DNA from: Gordionus sp. m RMFG-2023
Lineage: Eukaryota > Nematomorpha > Gordioida > Chordodea > Parachordodidae
Assembly (NCBI RefSeq): GCF_954871325.1
Contig: NC_088775.1
Coordinates: forward strand, 63,217,561-63,281,560
DNA: 64,000 nt
Reading direction: 5' to 3'
A program made the translations under genes and the position numbers. The first letter of the stretch is position 1. Each line of letters begins with the position of its first letter. Of the stretch, positions 58,401 through 64,000 are shown in pieces. The notes under the pieces are model-generated. The model saw only the letters and a list, made by a program, of their open reading frames with translations, made no database searches and was not told where the DNA came from.

Positions 58401-61400
58401 TAGCGGGTAAGCCTTTTTGGGAGGTAAAATTTCATTTTTTTCTTAGTTATAGTATATACTACCAGTATGCAAAATTTAAAAAAAATTGAAAGGGGTCGGG
58501 TTGAAACCTTGGTTGATTTGATATGGAATTCACCATATACATTATTTTTTAACACAATAAAAATAATAATTAGATACATTATTTTTTAACACAATAAAAA
58601 AAATAATTAGAAATATCGAAATTTTTCGGTAAATATAACGCTACTCAGGGGCCCCTACAACGGGGGAAGAGGGGGGTCCGAAGCAACTGCTTCAGTAAAT
58701 TTGAGTGGGGGTACTTTTTTTTTTTTAAATTTTTTAAAAATTTTTTTTTTTTACATCCATCATGATCATGTGATTTCTGGTTTATAAATGTAATAATAAG
58801 ACCCCCCCCCCACCACTTAATATTTAATTTAAAATATTGACGGAAATTTTGGTCGATGTTTAGTAAATTTTATTTAATATCTCGTAACCAAGCCTTCTGG
58901 GGGAACAGGCAACAAGAAGGCAATATGATGGCCCTTATTAAGCTTATTGCAGATTCTGAACTTATACTAAAAATGTATATACAGCAAAATGAAGAAAGAA
59001 AAAAGGATAAAAAAAATAAGGGATTAAAAACGAAATTATATTCAAACCTATTATCATATAATAAAATAACATAAACATTCTCGAAACCATGAAAAATATG
59101 GTTATAAAAAAAATTCAAAATGAGATTACATTTAACAAGTGCTTTTCAATCATAGTTGATGCCACATACGATGTTTCGAAATCAGAAGCAATAGCTTTGA
59201 TAGTAAGATATGTTGAAAATAGTGAGACGCCGAAGCCTGTTGAAAATAGTGAGACGCCGAAGCCTGTTGAAAGACTGATTGACATATATTGTACGGGAAA
59301 TACCACAGGTCTCGATATAAAGCATAATATAATATCCAAACTTGGCTCGATGAATTTACCCCTTGAATATCTAGTTGGGCAAAGTGATGATGGCGCCTCA
59401 AACATGAGTGGAAGAATCAATGGTGTGCAAGCCTTGATTAGAGCAGAGGCGCCAAAGGCAGCTTTTATTTTGTGTTATTGTCATCGATTAAATTTAATCG
59501 TTGTTTAATTATGCCAATCAATTAAAAAACTTCGAAATGTTCTAGGAATACTTGATGAGATTTATGTCTATTTTAATGGTGTAAAAAGATATGAGGTACT
59601 CAAAAAATTTCAGTGTAATGATCTGAAAAAATCGCAACGATTTCTACGCGTCAAGAATACCACTCGGTAATAGTTCCTTATTTATTTAAATTTTAAATAT
59701 TTTTTTTATTTAGAAGCTGGCTATCGTCATATAAAGCTATTGTAAATTTTTTTCAACTTTATGATGCCTTGAGGGCAGCTTTAACAAATTTAAAGGATTC
59801 TGAAGATCCTGCCACTTCCACTATGGCTAGTGCTATAGTCTTTAGAATAGAAAAATTTGATTTTATCTTATCACTTTGTATTTTGGATAAAATATTGTTG
59901 ATAACAAGTTTGGCTTGTACAAAATTGCAAACCATTTCGAAGGATATAGGGTATGCAATAAATCAAATTCAATTGGCAAAAGATTGCTTGATTAATTTGA
60001 GAAGTATAATATAAATTATTGTCTTAATTATTTTTTAATCTAATAGATAATAACACTGAATTTTTGGATGTTTTTTCAAAGGCGCAAGATTTTATAAAGG
60101 AGAGAAATCTACCTTTTGATTTTGAAAGTTATAGACTTCAAACATTACAATTCAAAAAGGAGAGGTATATATACTTTCATCATTAAATATAGAAATTTTT
60201 TTTAGCTTTAAAATAGGTGTGTTTTATGCTCCACTCGATTTAATTATTATGCAGTTTAACGAAAGATTTAATGATGATTCAATGAAATTTATATATCAAA
60301 CATCATTTTTTACGCCAAAGGGAATGGCAGAAAAATCAATTATTAAAGAAGATATCGAGGGTATCTGTAAATTTTACAATTTAAATTCAAGTCAAATTTT
60401 CGAAGAAATGTTGAAGTTTAGAAATATTTATAAGATGGCCAAAATGGGGAATGTAATTATTACTCATGACCTAGAGGTTCAAGAATCTAAAGATTTGTCA
60501 GATTCTGATAATTGTAAATTTATTTAATTAAAATATTTTTACCAATACATTATTTAGCTTCTTCTGATGATGATGATAATTCAGGGACTTACGATTCAGA
60601 TTGGAAAAACTATTCATTTATTTTACCTTATCGTTTACTTTTAAATTTTTTTGCTTTCCCTAATTTAAGAATTTTATATAAATATTTATTAACCATTCCC
60701 ACAACCTCATGTACTGCTGAAAGAGTCATGAGTAAAATTAAATTAATTAAAACAAGACTGCGCAGTACCATGAAAGATTCTTTTCTCAATAATTTAATCA
60801 TATTATCAATGGAAAATTTTTTATTTAAACAATTAAATACTGATGAAATTATAAATTCTCTCGCTTTCTCTTCCCCTAATTTATCTAAATTATTAATTTA
60901 AAAATAATATTTATAAAGTTATATTTTTTGCATTTTATTTATATTATATATTAAAAATTGATGCAATAAAAATTATTTTTGATATTTATGGGTGTCATAA
61001 TTATCATTTTTTGAGGGGGGGGGGGATACTTTTCATGGGGGTATTCTGCTTCATTCGCTCAAAAAGTGTAGGGGCCACTGACGCTACTTATGCAGAATTT
61101 AGCATAAATTATCAATAGCATCTAGTCAATGAAATTAATTTTTTCCAATCAAGCTATAAATCGATACGAGCCCTCGTTATTTATGTTATAAGTTTTCAAA
61201 AAAAATGAGTTTTTTGTAAAATCTTAACATTTTTTTTTTCAACTTTATCAAAACAAAATCATTAAAAAATTATGAGAATATTCAAATAAATAAACCTCCT
61301 ATTAACCTTACGGACTGATTTTTTAATATTAACTTAATAGTTTCGTTTAAAATGATTTTATACTAACCGATTAATTAAATTATTAAATGATTTTTTTTTA

Positions 61401-63426
61401 AAGTTATACATGATTCTGTATTTATTTTTTAAAAATAATGTATATTCAACGGGGCCGCGTAGTTTAGTCAAAAAAAAGAAATTAAGTGTTTTTCCCAAAT
61501 CTCGATAAGTTATAAACTTAATATTCACATTTTTTGATTCCTTTTAGTGAGCTTAATACGATTATGCTTTAATTTTTTATGAAATAAGCTTCTTTGATAG
61601 GGGGCGCGTAGTTTAGTCAAAAAAATTTTTTTTTGATAATAAAAATATTTTAAAAAAATAAATAAATAATACCATTTTCTGAATCTCCTTGAAAAGTTAT
61701 ACATGATTCTGTATTCATTTTTAAATAATAATGTATATTCAACGGGGGAATGGGGCGTAGTTTAGTCAAAAAAAGAAGAAATTAAGTGTTTTTTCCAAAT
61801 CTCAATAAGTTATAAATTATTTATAAACTTAATATTAACATTTTTTGATTCCTCTTAATGAACTTAATACGATTATGCTTTAATTTTTTATGAAATAAGC
61901 TTCTTTGATAGGGGGCGCGTAGTTTACAAAAAAAAAATTTGTTTTTCAAAAGCCCACTAGGTTATAAAAAGTTTTAATATAATATTAACATTTTTTTAAA
62001 CCTTTTAATAAGCTCTATATGATTCTACGTTCATTTTTTTTAAATTAAGCTTCTTTAATGGGGGCGTGTTGGGGTGCGTAGTCATGTAAAAAATAATTTT
62101 TTTTTAAATTTTACTATGTTACCATTTTTTTTTAAATCAAAAAAAATATTTTCTGCCTTATCTTATGGAGCTAAATACAATTCTAAAATAATATAATTTA
62201 AATTAAGCTTCTTTCATAGGGGGCATGTAGGGGCGGTAGTTTTCGTGGGCACGCATTTTAGTCATGCCCGTATATGGGTTATTGTTAGCAAATTATTCAA
62301 TTTCTAGCTAGCTAAAAAAATGCTAAGCTTAGTTTTTAGCCAAATAGTTTCACCTCAGCCTCAAGGTTTTTGAAAATATAGCTCAACATTGAAGAAAGTA
62401 GAAATAAATTAACGTGTCAATGATTAGTGTATTCTCTTTGATACATGTATGTGGACTATGCTAAATTTATGATTTTTTAAGCCATTACCCAATTATAGTA
62501 TCAGTTATAACTTTGTAAATATGTCTACCATTTCTATCTAAACTCAAACTATCGGCCTTTATTAAGATTATTAATTTAAATAAATAATTATAATACTTTT
62601 TAAGTTTGCTTTTTCTTCATTGCAATTATCAGATATTATTTTATTTGATTCTAGCAGTAAAATCTTGGTGTTTAAAGCTTTAACATCTGGCAATTGAAAA
62701 TTTTCTTTTATATTATCCAAATTTCTATCTTTATTAAATTCTTCACTTGTAATCTTAAAATATGTAAATAATATCATAGGAATATTAATATTGTCATATA
62801 AATATTATAAGAGTTAATGCTTTAAAATAAATCAACAATATAGTTTGTCATAGTAAAAAAACACCATTAAGAACTACTTTATTTATTTTTTTGGTAATAA
62901 ACAATTGGTACTAATTAGAAAAAAATCTTTCTATATTTAGATATACACAGAAATGTTTTGATCCTTGCAGATAGGCTTACCTTGTGAATATTATATTTAA
63001 GAAGATTAATATAGTTCAGCAATTTTATCCTTGTTTAAGTTTAGGCCCATATCAGTAGAGTAATAATATGTTAAATAGAAGAAAAGTTTTGTTCTATATT
63101 TTATACAATTCTCAATATTATGAATACTTAATATAAGTATAAAAACCTTTTCTAAATAATATAAAAATATTTCCAGTTCATTAGAATCTAGGATTTCTAG
63201 AGAATCAGTTGTGTCTATGAGAATTTCTGCCCCATAATATTTGTTGGATATTTTACATAAGAAAGAATCCGTGTTGCTTTTAATAATATCAAACTTTAAA
63301 GGAGGCGCCAATTCCAAAGTCGATAGTTCTAAAAATAAGATATAAAGATTATATCACATACAATTTACGCTGTAATAAATTGAGAGTAGCATTCTTTGAC
63401 TTCGTATAGACCAGAATTTTTTGCAT
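37420..63426 (-). CDS. Host gene: AAGAB-like adaptin-binding protein (p34)
   Basis: Seven exons on the minus strand give, in order, the conserved blocks of AAGAB: N-terminal MQKILVYTKSKNATLNLL…, then ISNKYYGAEI (family IDNKYYSADI), INIPMILF (LPEVMIL), WCIRNDIQLI (WCIKHGFELV), EESNGYFQLIEAIQAHKW ([17 protein letters not shown]) and FEDMFSRIDSLK … PNDERKNFAEKV (FERLFSKLKEMK … EQRKVHAEKV). Splice joins 1-2, 3-4, 4-5, 5-6 and 6-7 keep frame with GT-AG sites. The join between exons 2 and 3 is unresolved. Introns: 40 bp, unresolved, 13.2 kb, 69 bp, 11.4 kb, 47 bp. In animals AAGAB is a cytosolic chaperone for assembly of AP-1/AP-2 clathrin adaptors. The C-terminal …FW.AIGG part is not seen; either the protein ends early or a last exon lies elsewhere. 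Confidence 0.75.
37541..37741 (-). CDS. AAGAB-like exon 6
   Basis: Encodes KGTQQNESDFERLF, an acidic/Asn-rich linker, then LDPVLSFEDMFSRIDSLK, the C-terminal helix of the family (VENFERLFSKLKEMK). Acceptor taaattaatggag joins exon 5 in frame across 11.4 kb. Donor aaaaa|GTAAATTT. Confidence 0.65.
37750..39785. other. Intronic AT-rich DNA, no element delimited
   Basis: Within the 11.4-kb intron. Extremely AT-rich with no open frame, domain or paired repeat that I can support. The minus frame at 38,499-38,723 is unrecognised and likely chance. Confidence 0.5.
39790..40218 (+). mobile_element. hAT-like end and subterminal fragment
   Basis: Starts ccagagttgttaaggctcc and has ggagctagctccagctcc repeats, typical hAT-end architecture. 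40,127-40,190 is the inverse of the region just inside the right end of the KIAA1586-like copies (ggataaaaataaaacagg). Mosaic of at least one hAT end; boundaries uncertain. Confidence 0.45.
40227..41095 (+). mobile_element. 869-bp non-autonomous hAT with BED finger
   Basis: Perfect 8-bp duplication CTCTATAG (40,219-40,226; 41,096-41,103) and ends TAGGCCTATTCAAAAA in inverted orientation. Long subterminal stretches are built from GAATTCGAATCG/ATTCGAAT palindromes. 40,700-40,900 encodes a BED-finger relic (EKAACNYCKSIIKCKGKTTS, then LINHYNRFH), so the source was an autonomous hAT from which the catalytic part was deleted. It is inserted in the big intron. Confidence 0.85.
41167..44126 (+). pseudogene. 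TTF-type hAT transposase
   Basis: N-terminus MKKQSAINSYFKLKLKK. Then a TTF zinc-finger relic (EANAAFCF, GFRNWKNALDNKKGLLKHES; 42,150-42,300), the DUF4371-type core (QELTFRGTDS, SPQIQNEV, ADETKDASGCENLSIIIRY), the catalytic YDGANVMSGRNGGVQ and IHCYSHKLHL region (42,880-43,000), a long open stretch to 43,789 and the dimerisation relic SRASCEAPFSTLKRVLS at 43,940. A 66-bp intron (42,348-42,413) is plausible. Frame changes near 42,630 and 42,875 and stops between pieces show that it is inactive. Confidence 0.8.
41167..44336 (+). mobile_element. TTF-finger hAT (52-kDa-repressor type), broken
   Basis: Right end, inverted, CAGGGCCGTAGCCAGGAATT with a GGGGGGCC motif block; left end not identified. 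A second copy of the same right half runs off the window at 63,640-64,000 on the other strand. A fragment resembling another hAT end (cagggttgggcactacag, 41,837) lies within. Confidence 0.75.
44337..44920. other. Intronic AT-rich DNA
   Basis: No gene or paired repeat recognised between the TTF hAT and the foldback element. Confidence 0.45.
45595..45737. mobile_element. 143-bp hAT MITE inside the foldback
   Basis: Ends CAGTATCTAG and, inverted, CAGAGTTTTT, with perfect 8-bp duplication TTATTTTA (45,587-45,594; 45,738-45,745). The interior is made of TGTATCTAGATA repeats. It breaks the symmetry of the foldback's left arm, so it arrived later. Confidence 0.85.
45760..46610. repeat. ~115-bp tandem units in both foldback arms
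   Basis: Units contain gaagatgtaccatag, gtgacaattgtcataatcgt and a cgtaaatgggcaaaaata-type segment. About five run in the left arm and three run inverted in the right arm. Each unit carries the small palindrome GACAATTGTC. Two further copies lie outside the element at 48,365-48,600. Confidence 0.8.
47570..48070 (-). pseudogene. Pogo-like transposase relic with PHD-like finger
   Basis: Minus-strand 47,880-48,050 encodes a Cys-rich C-terminal finger: ICLVCKKNYYKHHNNQDWFQ then CRKYSYWSHGRCF. The spacing CxxC … WxxC … WxHxxC is seen at the C-terminus of many pogo-type DDE transposases. A candidate end with ggggaaaccggggttatagc lies at 47,573. The catalytic domain is not recognisable. A fragment of a host PHD protein is the alternative. 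Confidence 0.5.
48365..48600. repeat. Two solo units of the foldback's internal repeat
   Basis: tgacaattgtcactttcc … tggtacatcttcactgaaat, twice, in the orientation of the foldback's right arm. No element ends seen here; perhaps the remains of another copy. Confidence 0.75.
48625..48947. repeat. hAT-like end with 30-bp GACCCAAACTT repeats
   Basis: Three nearly identical 30-bp units of aaacgacccaaacttcaagt… type (48,678-48,775) flanked by degenerate ones with gagtcggagtcgaaaa, ending gcgttttaacaacactac. Inverted, the tip is GTGTTGTTAAAACGCC, like other hAT ends here. The open frame 48,579-48,938 is due to the repeat period. Confidence 0.65.
48950..49013. mobile_element. hAT end fragment
   Basis: gccgagaggaaccgttc … aggttcaggtccctg resembles the right end of the fossil at 15,010-16,434. 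Solo fragment. Confidence 0.4.
49133..49225 (-). CDS. AAGAB-like exon 5
   Basis: Encodes ELGYKGDQYEESNGYFQLIE followed by AIQAHKWPFVS, matching [21 protein letters not shown] of AAGAB. Acceptor aattttttag, donor caa|GTAATTAT. Without the 69-bp intron the frame would hit a stop between exons 4 and 5, which supports the splice. Confidence 0.7.
49295..49360 (-). CDS. AAGAB-like exon 4
   Basis: 66-bp exon with acceptor tttataccag and a GTGATATT donor, encoding LTMWCIRNDIQLICLNGNEDH. The Trp-Cys-Ile core matches the family WCIKHGFELVEL. It is separated from exon 3 by a 13.2-kb intron full of transposons and from exon 5 by 69 bp. Confidence 0.7.
49639..49892. mobile_element. 254-bp MITE
   Basis: Arms of ~70 bp: aggccatttccagacagagc… at the left and its inverse, ending …tctatctggaaatggtct, at the right, sharing aaagcggttttgggtaat. 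AT-rich loop, no coding capacity. The target duplication is not clear; superfamily unassigned. Confidence 0.75.
49900..51070. other. Intronic AT-rich DNA, no gene seen
   Basis: Part of the 13.2-kb intron. No domain or paired repeat delimited. Confidence 0.45.
51076..54180 (+). mobile_element. Rearranged hAT with internal inverted duplication
   Basis: Left tip CAGGGGCGCGAATGCAGG. 51,140-52,130 is largely the inverse of 53,440-54,180 (e.g. accgacatataaaaaactat at 51,230 versus 54,080; ctgcagattggtaagtg at 51,992 versus 53,530). The 3' half of the transposase gene is thus present twice, head to head. Inside, a direct duplication (52,777-53,125 versus 53,258-53,560) adds a third partial copy. 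Confidence 0.65.
51700..53830 (+). pseudogene. DUF4371-type hAT transposase relic
   Basis: Plus strand 52,255-52,430: GQGYDGACAMSGQFSGLRAF then CPTAIYVHCADHSFYLAILN, the catalytic YDGA.xMSG and HCxxH motifs of ZMYM1-like hAT transposases. 52,545-52,600 retains a PTRWSL motif. Near 53,765-53,815 a FPISTASNERTFS-type dimerisation block follows, and its inverted copy lies at ~51,710-51,780. Stops are numerous. Confidence 0.65.
53990..55890. repeat. Large palindrome (~0.85-kb arms)
   Basis: 53,990-54,825 and 55,035-55,890 are near-perfect inverted copies (e.g. tgtacatttatatatcagat at 54,598 versus its inverse at 55,288; caaagtacaatatctatttg near 54,262 versus 55,625). The ~210-bp centre holds a fragment with GGGCTGGGCC motifs and a gggtctctg tip. 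The outer part repeats the end region of the hAT complex at 51,160, so three alternating copies of that end exist. Confidence 0.85.
54842..55012. mobile_element. GGGCC-motif fragment at palindrome centre
   Basis: gggctaggccaagaaatg … catgggctgggcctaagat … gggtctctg. Related by motif to 18,482-18,748. It occupies the asymmetric centre of the palindrome. Confidence 0.45.
57375..57689 (-). pseudogene. DDE-type transposase-like fragment
   Basis: 104 open codons: GFHWTNNQSTIHSFIIYYSQ, then SLVVISDCLKHNACAFYLFQ and TKIYYFSDGAVTQYKNNKV. The order HW…Q, VISD…H, FSDGA..QYKN matches a transposase-like family common in invertebrate genomes, normally followed by an ATSHGKG segment that is absent here. 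The Asp residues in VISD and FSDG are the likely catalytic positions by analogy. I cannot name the superfamily. Confidence 0.55.
58646..61080 (+). mobile_element. hAT transposon with intron-bearing gene
   Basis: 2.43 kb, perfect 8-bp duplication ACGCTACT (58,638-58,645; 61,081-61,088). Ends CAGGGGCCCCTACA and, inverted, CAGTGGCCCCTACA. G/C homopolymer runs lie inside both ends. It is inserted into the right arm of the foldback transposon. The transposase occupies nearly the whole interior. Confidence 0.92.
58856..60901 (+). CDS. hAT transposase, five exons, nearly intact
   Basis: Exons join in frame across GT-AG introns at 59,667-59,713 (47 bp), 60,004-60,046 (43), 60,165-60,205 (41) and 60,514-60,557 (44). 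Order: SRNQAFWGNRQQEGNMMALI, CFSIIVDATYDVSKSEA (first Asp), QSDDGASNMSGRINGVQ and YCHRLNL, then TTRSWLSSYKA spanning intron 1, long helical insert, IPTTSCTAERVMSKIK dimerisation block, and stop near 60,901. A 30-bp tandem duplication (NSETPKPVE twice, 59,220-59,270) is in frame. The N-terminal TTF finger is missing. One frameshift near 59,070 and one in-frame TAA near 59,507 break the gene. Confidence 0.85.
62265..62590. other. Intronic DNA, no element delimited
   Basis: Between the foldback element and AAGAB-like exon 3. Mixed AT-rich sequence without recognisable coding or repeats. Confidence 0.4.
62597..62804 (-). CDS. AAGAB-like exon 3
   Basis: Encodes DNINIPMILFTYFKI then a Lys/Asn-rich insert and ends NEEKANLK in phase 1 at a GTATTATA donor (62,596). 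Joined to exon 4 it reads …EEKANLKNLTMWCIRNDI, in frame and aligned with family …NRQKAQEWCIKHGF. The acceptor is not obvious: no AG lies just upstream of the open part, and an acceptor after cctatgatattatttacatattttaag would drop the IPMIL block. Confidence 0.55.
63006..63328 (-). CDS. AAGAB-like exon 2 (3' boundary uncertain)
   Basis: Begins QLSTLELAPPLKFDIIKSNT and carries the core motif ISNKYYGAEI followed by ELEIFLYYLEK, as in the beta-strand region of the p34 pseudo-GTPase fold. The frame stays open to a TAA at 63,006. Candidate donors are GTTTTTAT at 63,146 and the consensus-like cacaag|gtaagc at 62,981/62,980, but neither joins exon 3 cleanly by eye. Confidence 0.6.
63369..63426 (-). 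CDS. AAGAB-like exon 1
   Basis: ATG at 63,426 opens MQKILVYTKSKNATLNLLQ, matching the family N-terminus (ALVTSCSSVFSGDQLVQ). The exon ends in phase 1 at a GTAAATTG donor. A 40-bp intron (63,329-63,368) ends ttatttttag and the next exon continues in frame. Confidence 0.7.
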
Positions 63427-63429
63427 TTT

Positions 63430-63638
63430 ACATCGTTATCTTATCTTATGACGGGATTGGCAACTTGTCACGCGCAAGTGAACTGATATGTTATCATATC
63501 GTATCGTATGGGTAAACCCACAATTAAGGGGCTATTCCACCGCTTTTTAGAGGAAGTTTCCTGTGCAATGTACCCGAAAGTACATTGTATGGTAGTTTTA
63601 ACCAATTGCCAAGTATGGGATGAGGTCAAGTAAAGGTA
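63430..63638. other. Region 5' of the AAGAB-like gene
   Basis: Less AT-rich than most of the window (tatgacgggattggcaactt, tggtagttttaaccaattgcc). It lies upstream of the presumed start codon and may hold the promoter and 5' UTR. A CCAAT-like box (read inverted as attgg) is present near 63,450 and 63,602, but I cannot assign a start site. Confidence 0.3.
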
Positions 63639-64000
63639 AGGCAGTAGCCAGGAATTTGCAGCTAGGGGGGCCAGCTGCTTACTTGAGGTGGCCACTATTT
63701 TTTTTAAATAAAGCCATTAAGCATTCATAGAAATTTTTTGTTATTTTTATTAAAAATTCATTAATGTAATATAAATATAAAATAATACTATAATATTAAT
63801 ATACAAAACAATACTATATTATAATAGGGCGATTTTTATTTTTAAATTTTAACATAAATGATTTAAGGAATAAATTTTATGTTATTTTTTTTCCATAAGC
63901 CAATATAAATTTTGCTCACGTTGATCTTTCATCGACTCTCTAGTGCTCGATATAACTCTCTTTGTTGTAGAGAAAGAGGCTACATAAGAAGTCGTTGGTA
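63639..64000 (-). mobile_element. TTF-finger hAT, second copy, runs off the window
   Basis: Begins CAGTAGCCAGGAATTTGCAG with the same GGGGGGCCAG and CTTACTTG blocks as the right end at 44,336. Continues as the inverse of 43,940-44,330, reaching the dimerisation coding relic (minus strand, ASFSTTKRVISSTRESMKDQ-like). The insertion lies immediately upstream of the AAGAB-like gene. Confidence 0.75.

Larger units (their letters stand above)
55884..62264. mobile_element. Foldback DNA transposon with ~1.4-kb arms
   Basis: Left arm 55,884-57,250; right arm 58,000-58,560 plus 61,390-62,264, split by a later hAT (58,646-61,080). Arms share tgactaaaat … ACGCGCCCCC at the tips, repeated ~300-bp units with gaagcttatttcataaaaaa, and inner blocks such as cataactcctagaccctttt. 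Without the hAT the element is about 3.9 kb. Its centre carries a transposase-like fragment (57,375-57,689). Target duplication not found. Confidence 0.75.

Noticed and set aside
59115-59420. Minus-strand ORFs over the hAT at 58,646-61,080
   Set aside because: Shadows of the plus-strand transposase exons, which carry the recognisable motifs.
1-64000. LTR retroelements, endogenous viruses or Polinton-like elements
   Set aside because: I looked for long direct terminal repeats, protease/integrase, capsid and envelope motifs and found none that I could support.

Overview
The window is a very AT-rich stretch of eukaryotic, probably invertebrate, nuclear DNA. Most of it is transposable elements in all states of decay, together with one recognisable host gene that is spread over 26 kb. 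The repeat spectrum points to an animal: hAT transposons of at least five groups, a FLYWCH-type MULE, a THAP/P-like relic, a pogo-like relic, an RTE-type LINE and restriction-like-endonuclease LINEs. Introns of about 40-70 bp occur in both the host gene and a transposon gene. The species cannot be named from the sequence alone. I saw no LTR element, no Polinton and no prokaryotic gene organisation.

Layout, left half. 0.7-1.9 kb is a tandem segmental duplication around an 18-bp minisatellite. 2.07-4.83 kb is a complete-looking hAT element with a 660-codon open transposase, clear terminal inverted repeats and a perfect 8-bp target duplication. It sits just 5' of a nearly open RLE-type LINE (4.9-7.8 kb). 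7.8-19.2 kb is AT-rich DNA holding hAT fossils, MITEs and one possible 3' exon of an unidentified host gene (10.60-10.70 kb). 19.26-19.62 kb is the 3' end of an APE-type LINE. 19,873-29,086 is one 9.2-kb MULE: it has a matching 9-bp target duplication, ends made of a 14-bp CpG-bearing minisatellite, a broken FLYWCH/MULE transposase and two hAT insertions inside. 30.2-36.4 kb holds LINE fragments, tRNA-like sequences, an RTE split by a P-like element (8-bp duplication) and a hAT fossil.

Right half. From 63,426 down to 37,420 on the minus strand I can piece together seven exons of a gene resembling AAGAB (alpha/gamma-adaptin-binding protein p34). Three of its introns are 40-69 bp. Two are 13.2 and 11.4 kb, and these are filled with transposons: a TTF-finger hAT, a 2.4-kb foldback element carrying the same ends as the 9.2-kb MULE, a hAT relative with GAATTCGAATCG-type ends, a pogo-like relic, an inverted hAT complex with a near-perfect ~0.85-kb-arm palindrome, and a foldback element with ~1.4-kb arms that itself received a hAT (58,646-61,080). 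That last hAT has a transposase gene with four introns of 41-47 bp.

The strongest system-level signal is the MULE family. The putative autonomous 9.2-kb copy and the gene-less 2.4-kb foldback share the same two distinguishable termini, 9-bp target duplications and 14-bp minisatellite ends. This is a foldback-style transposon family in which the ends are arrays of regularly spaced TCGCGA/TAGCGA sites. All coordinates and splice joins were read by eye; no alignment or database search was run.
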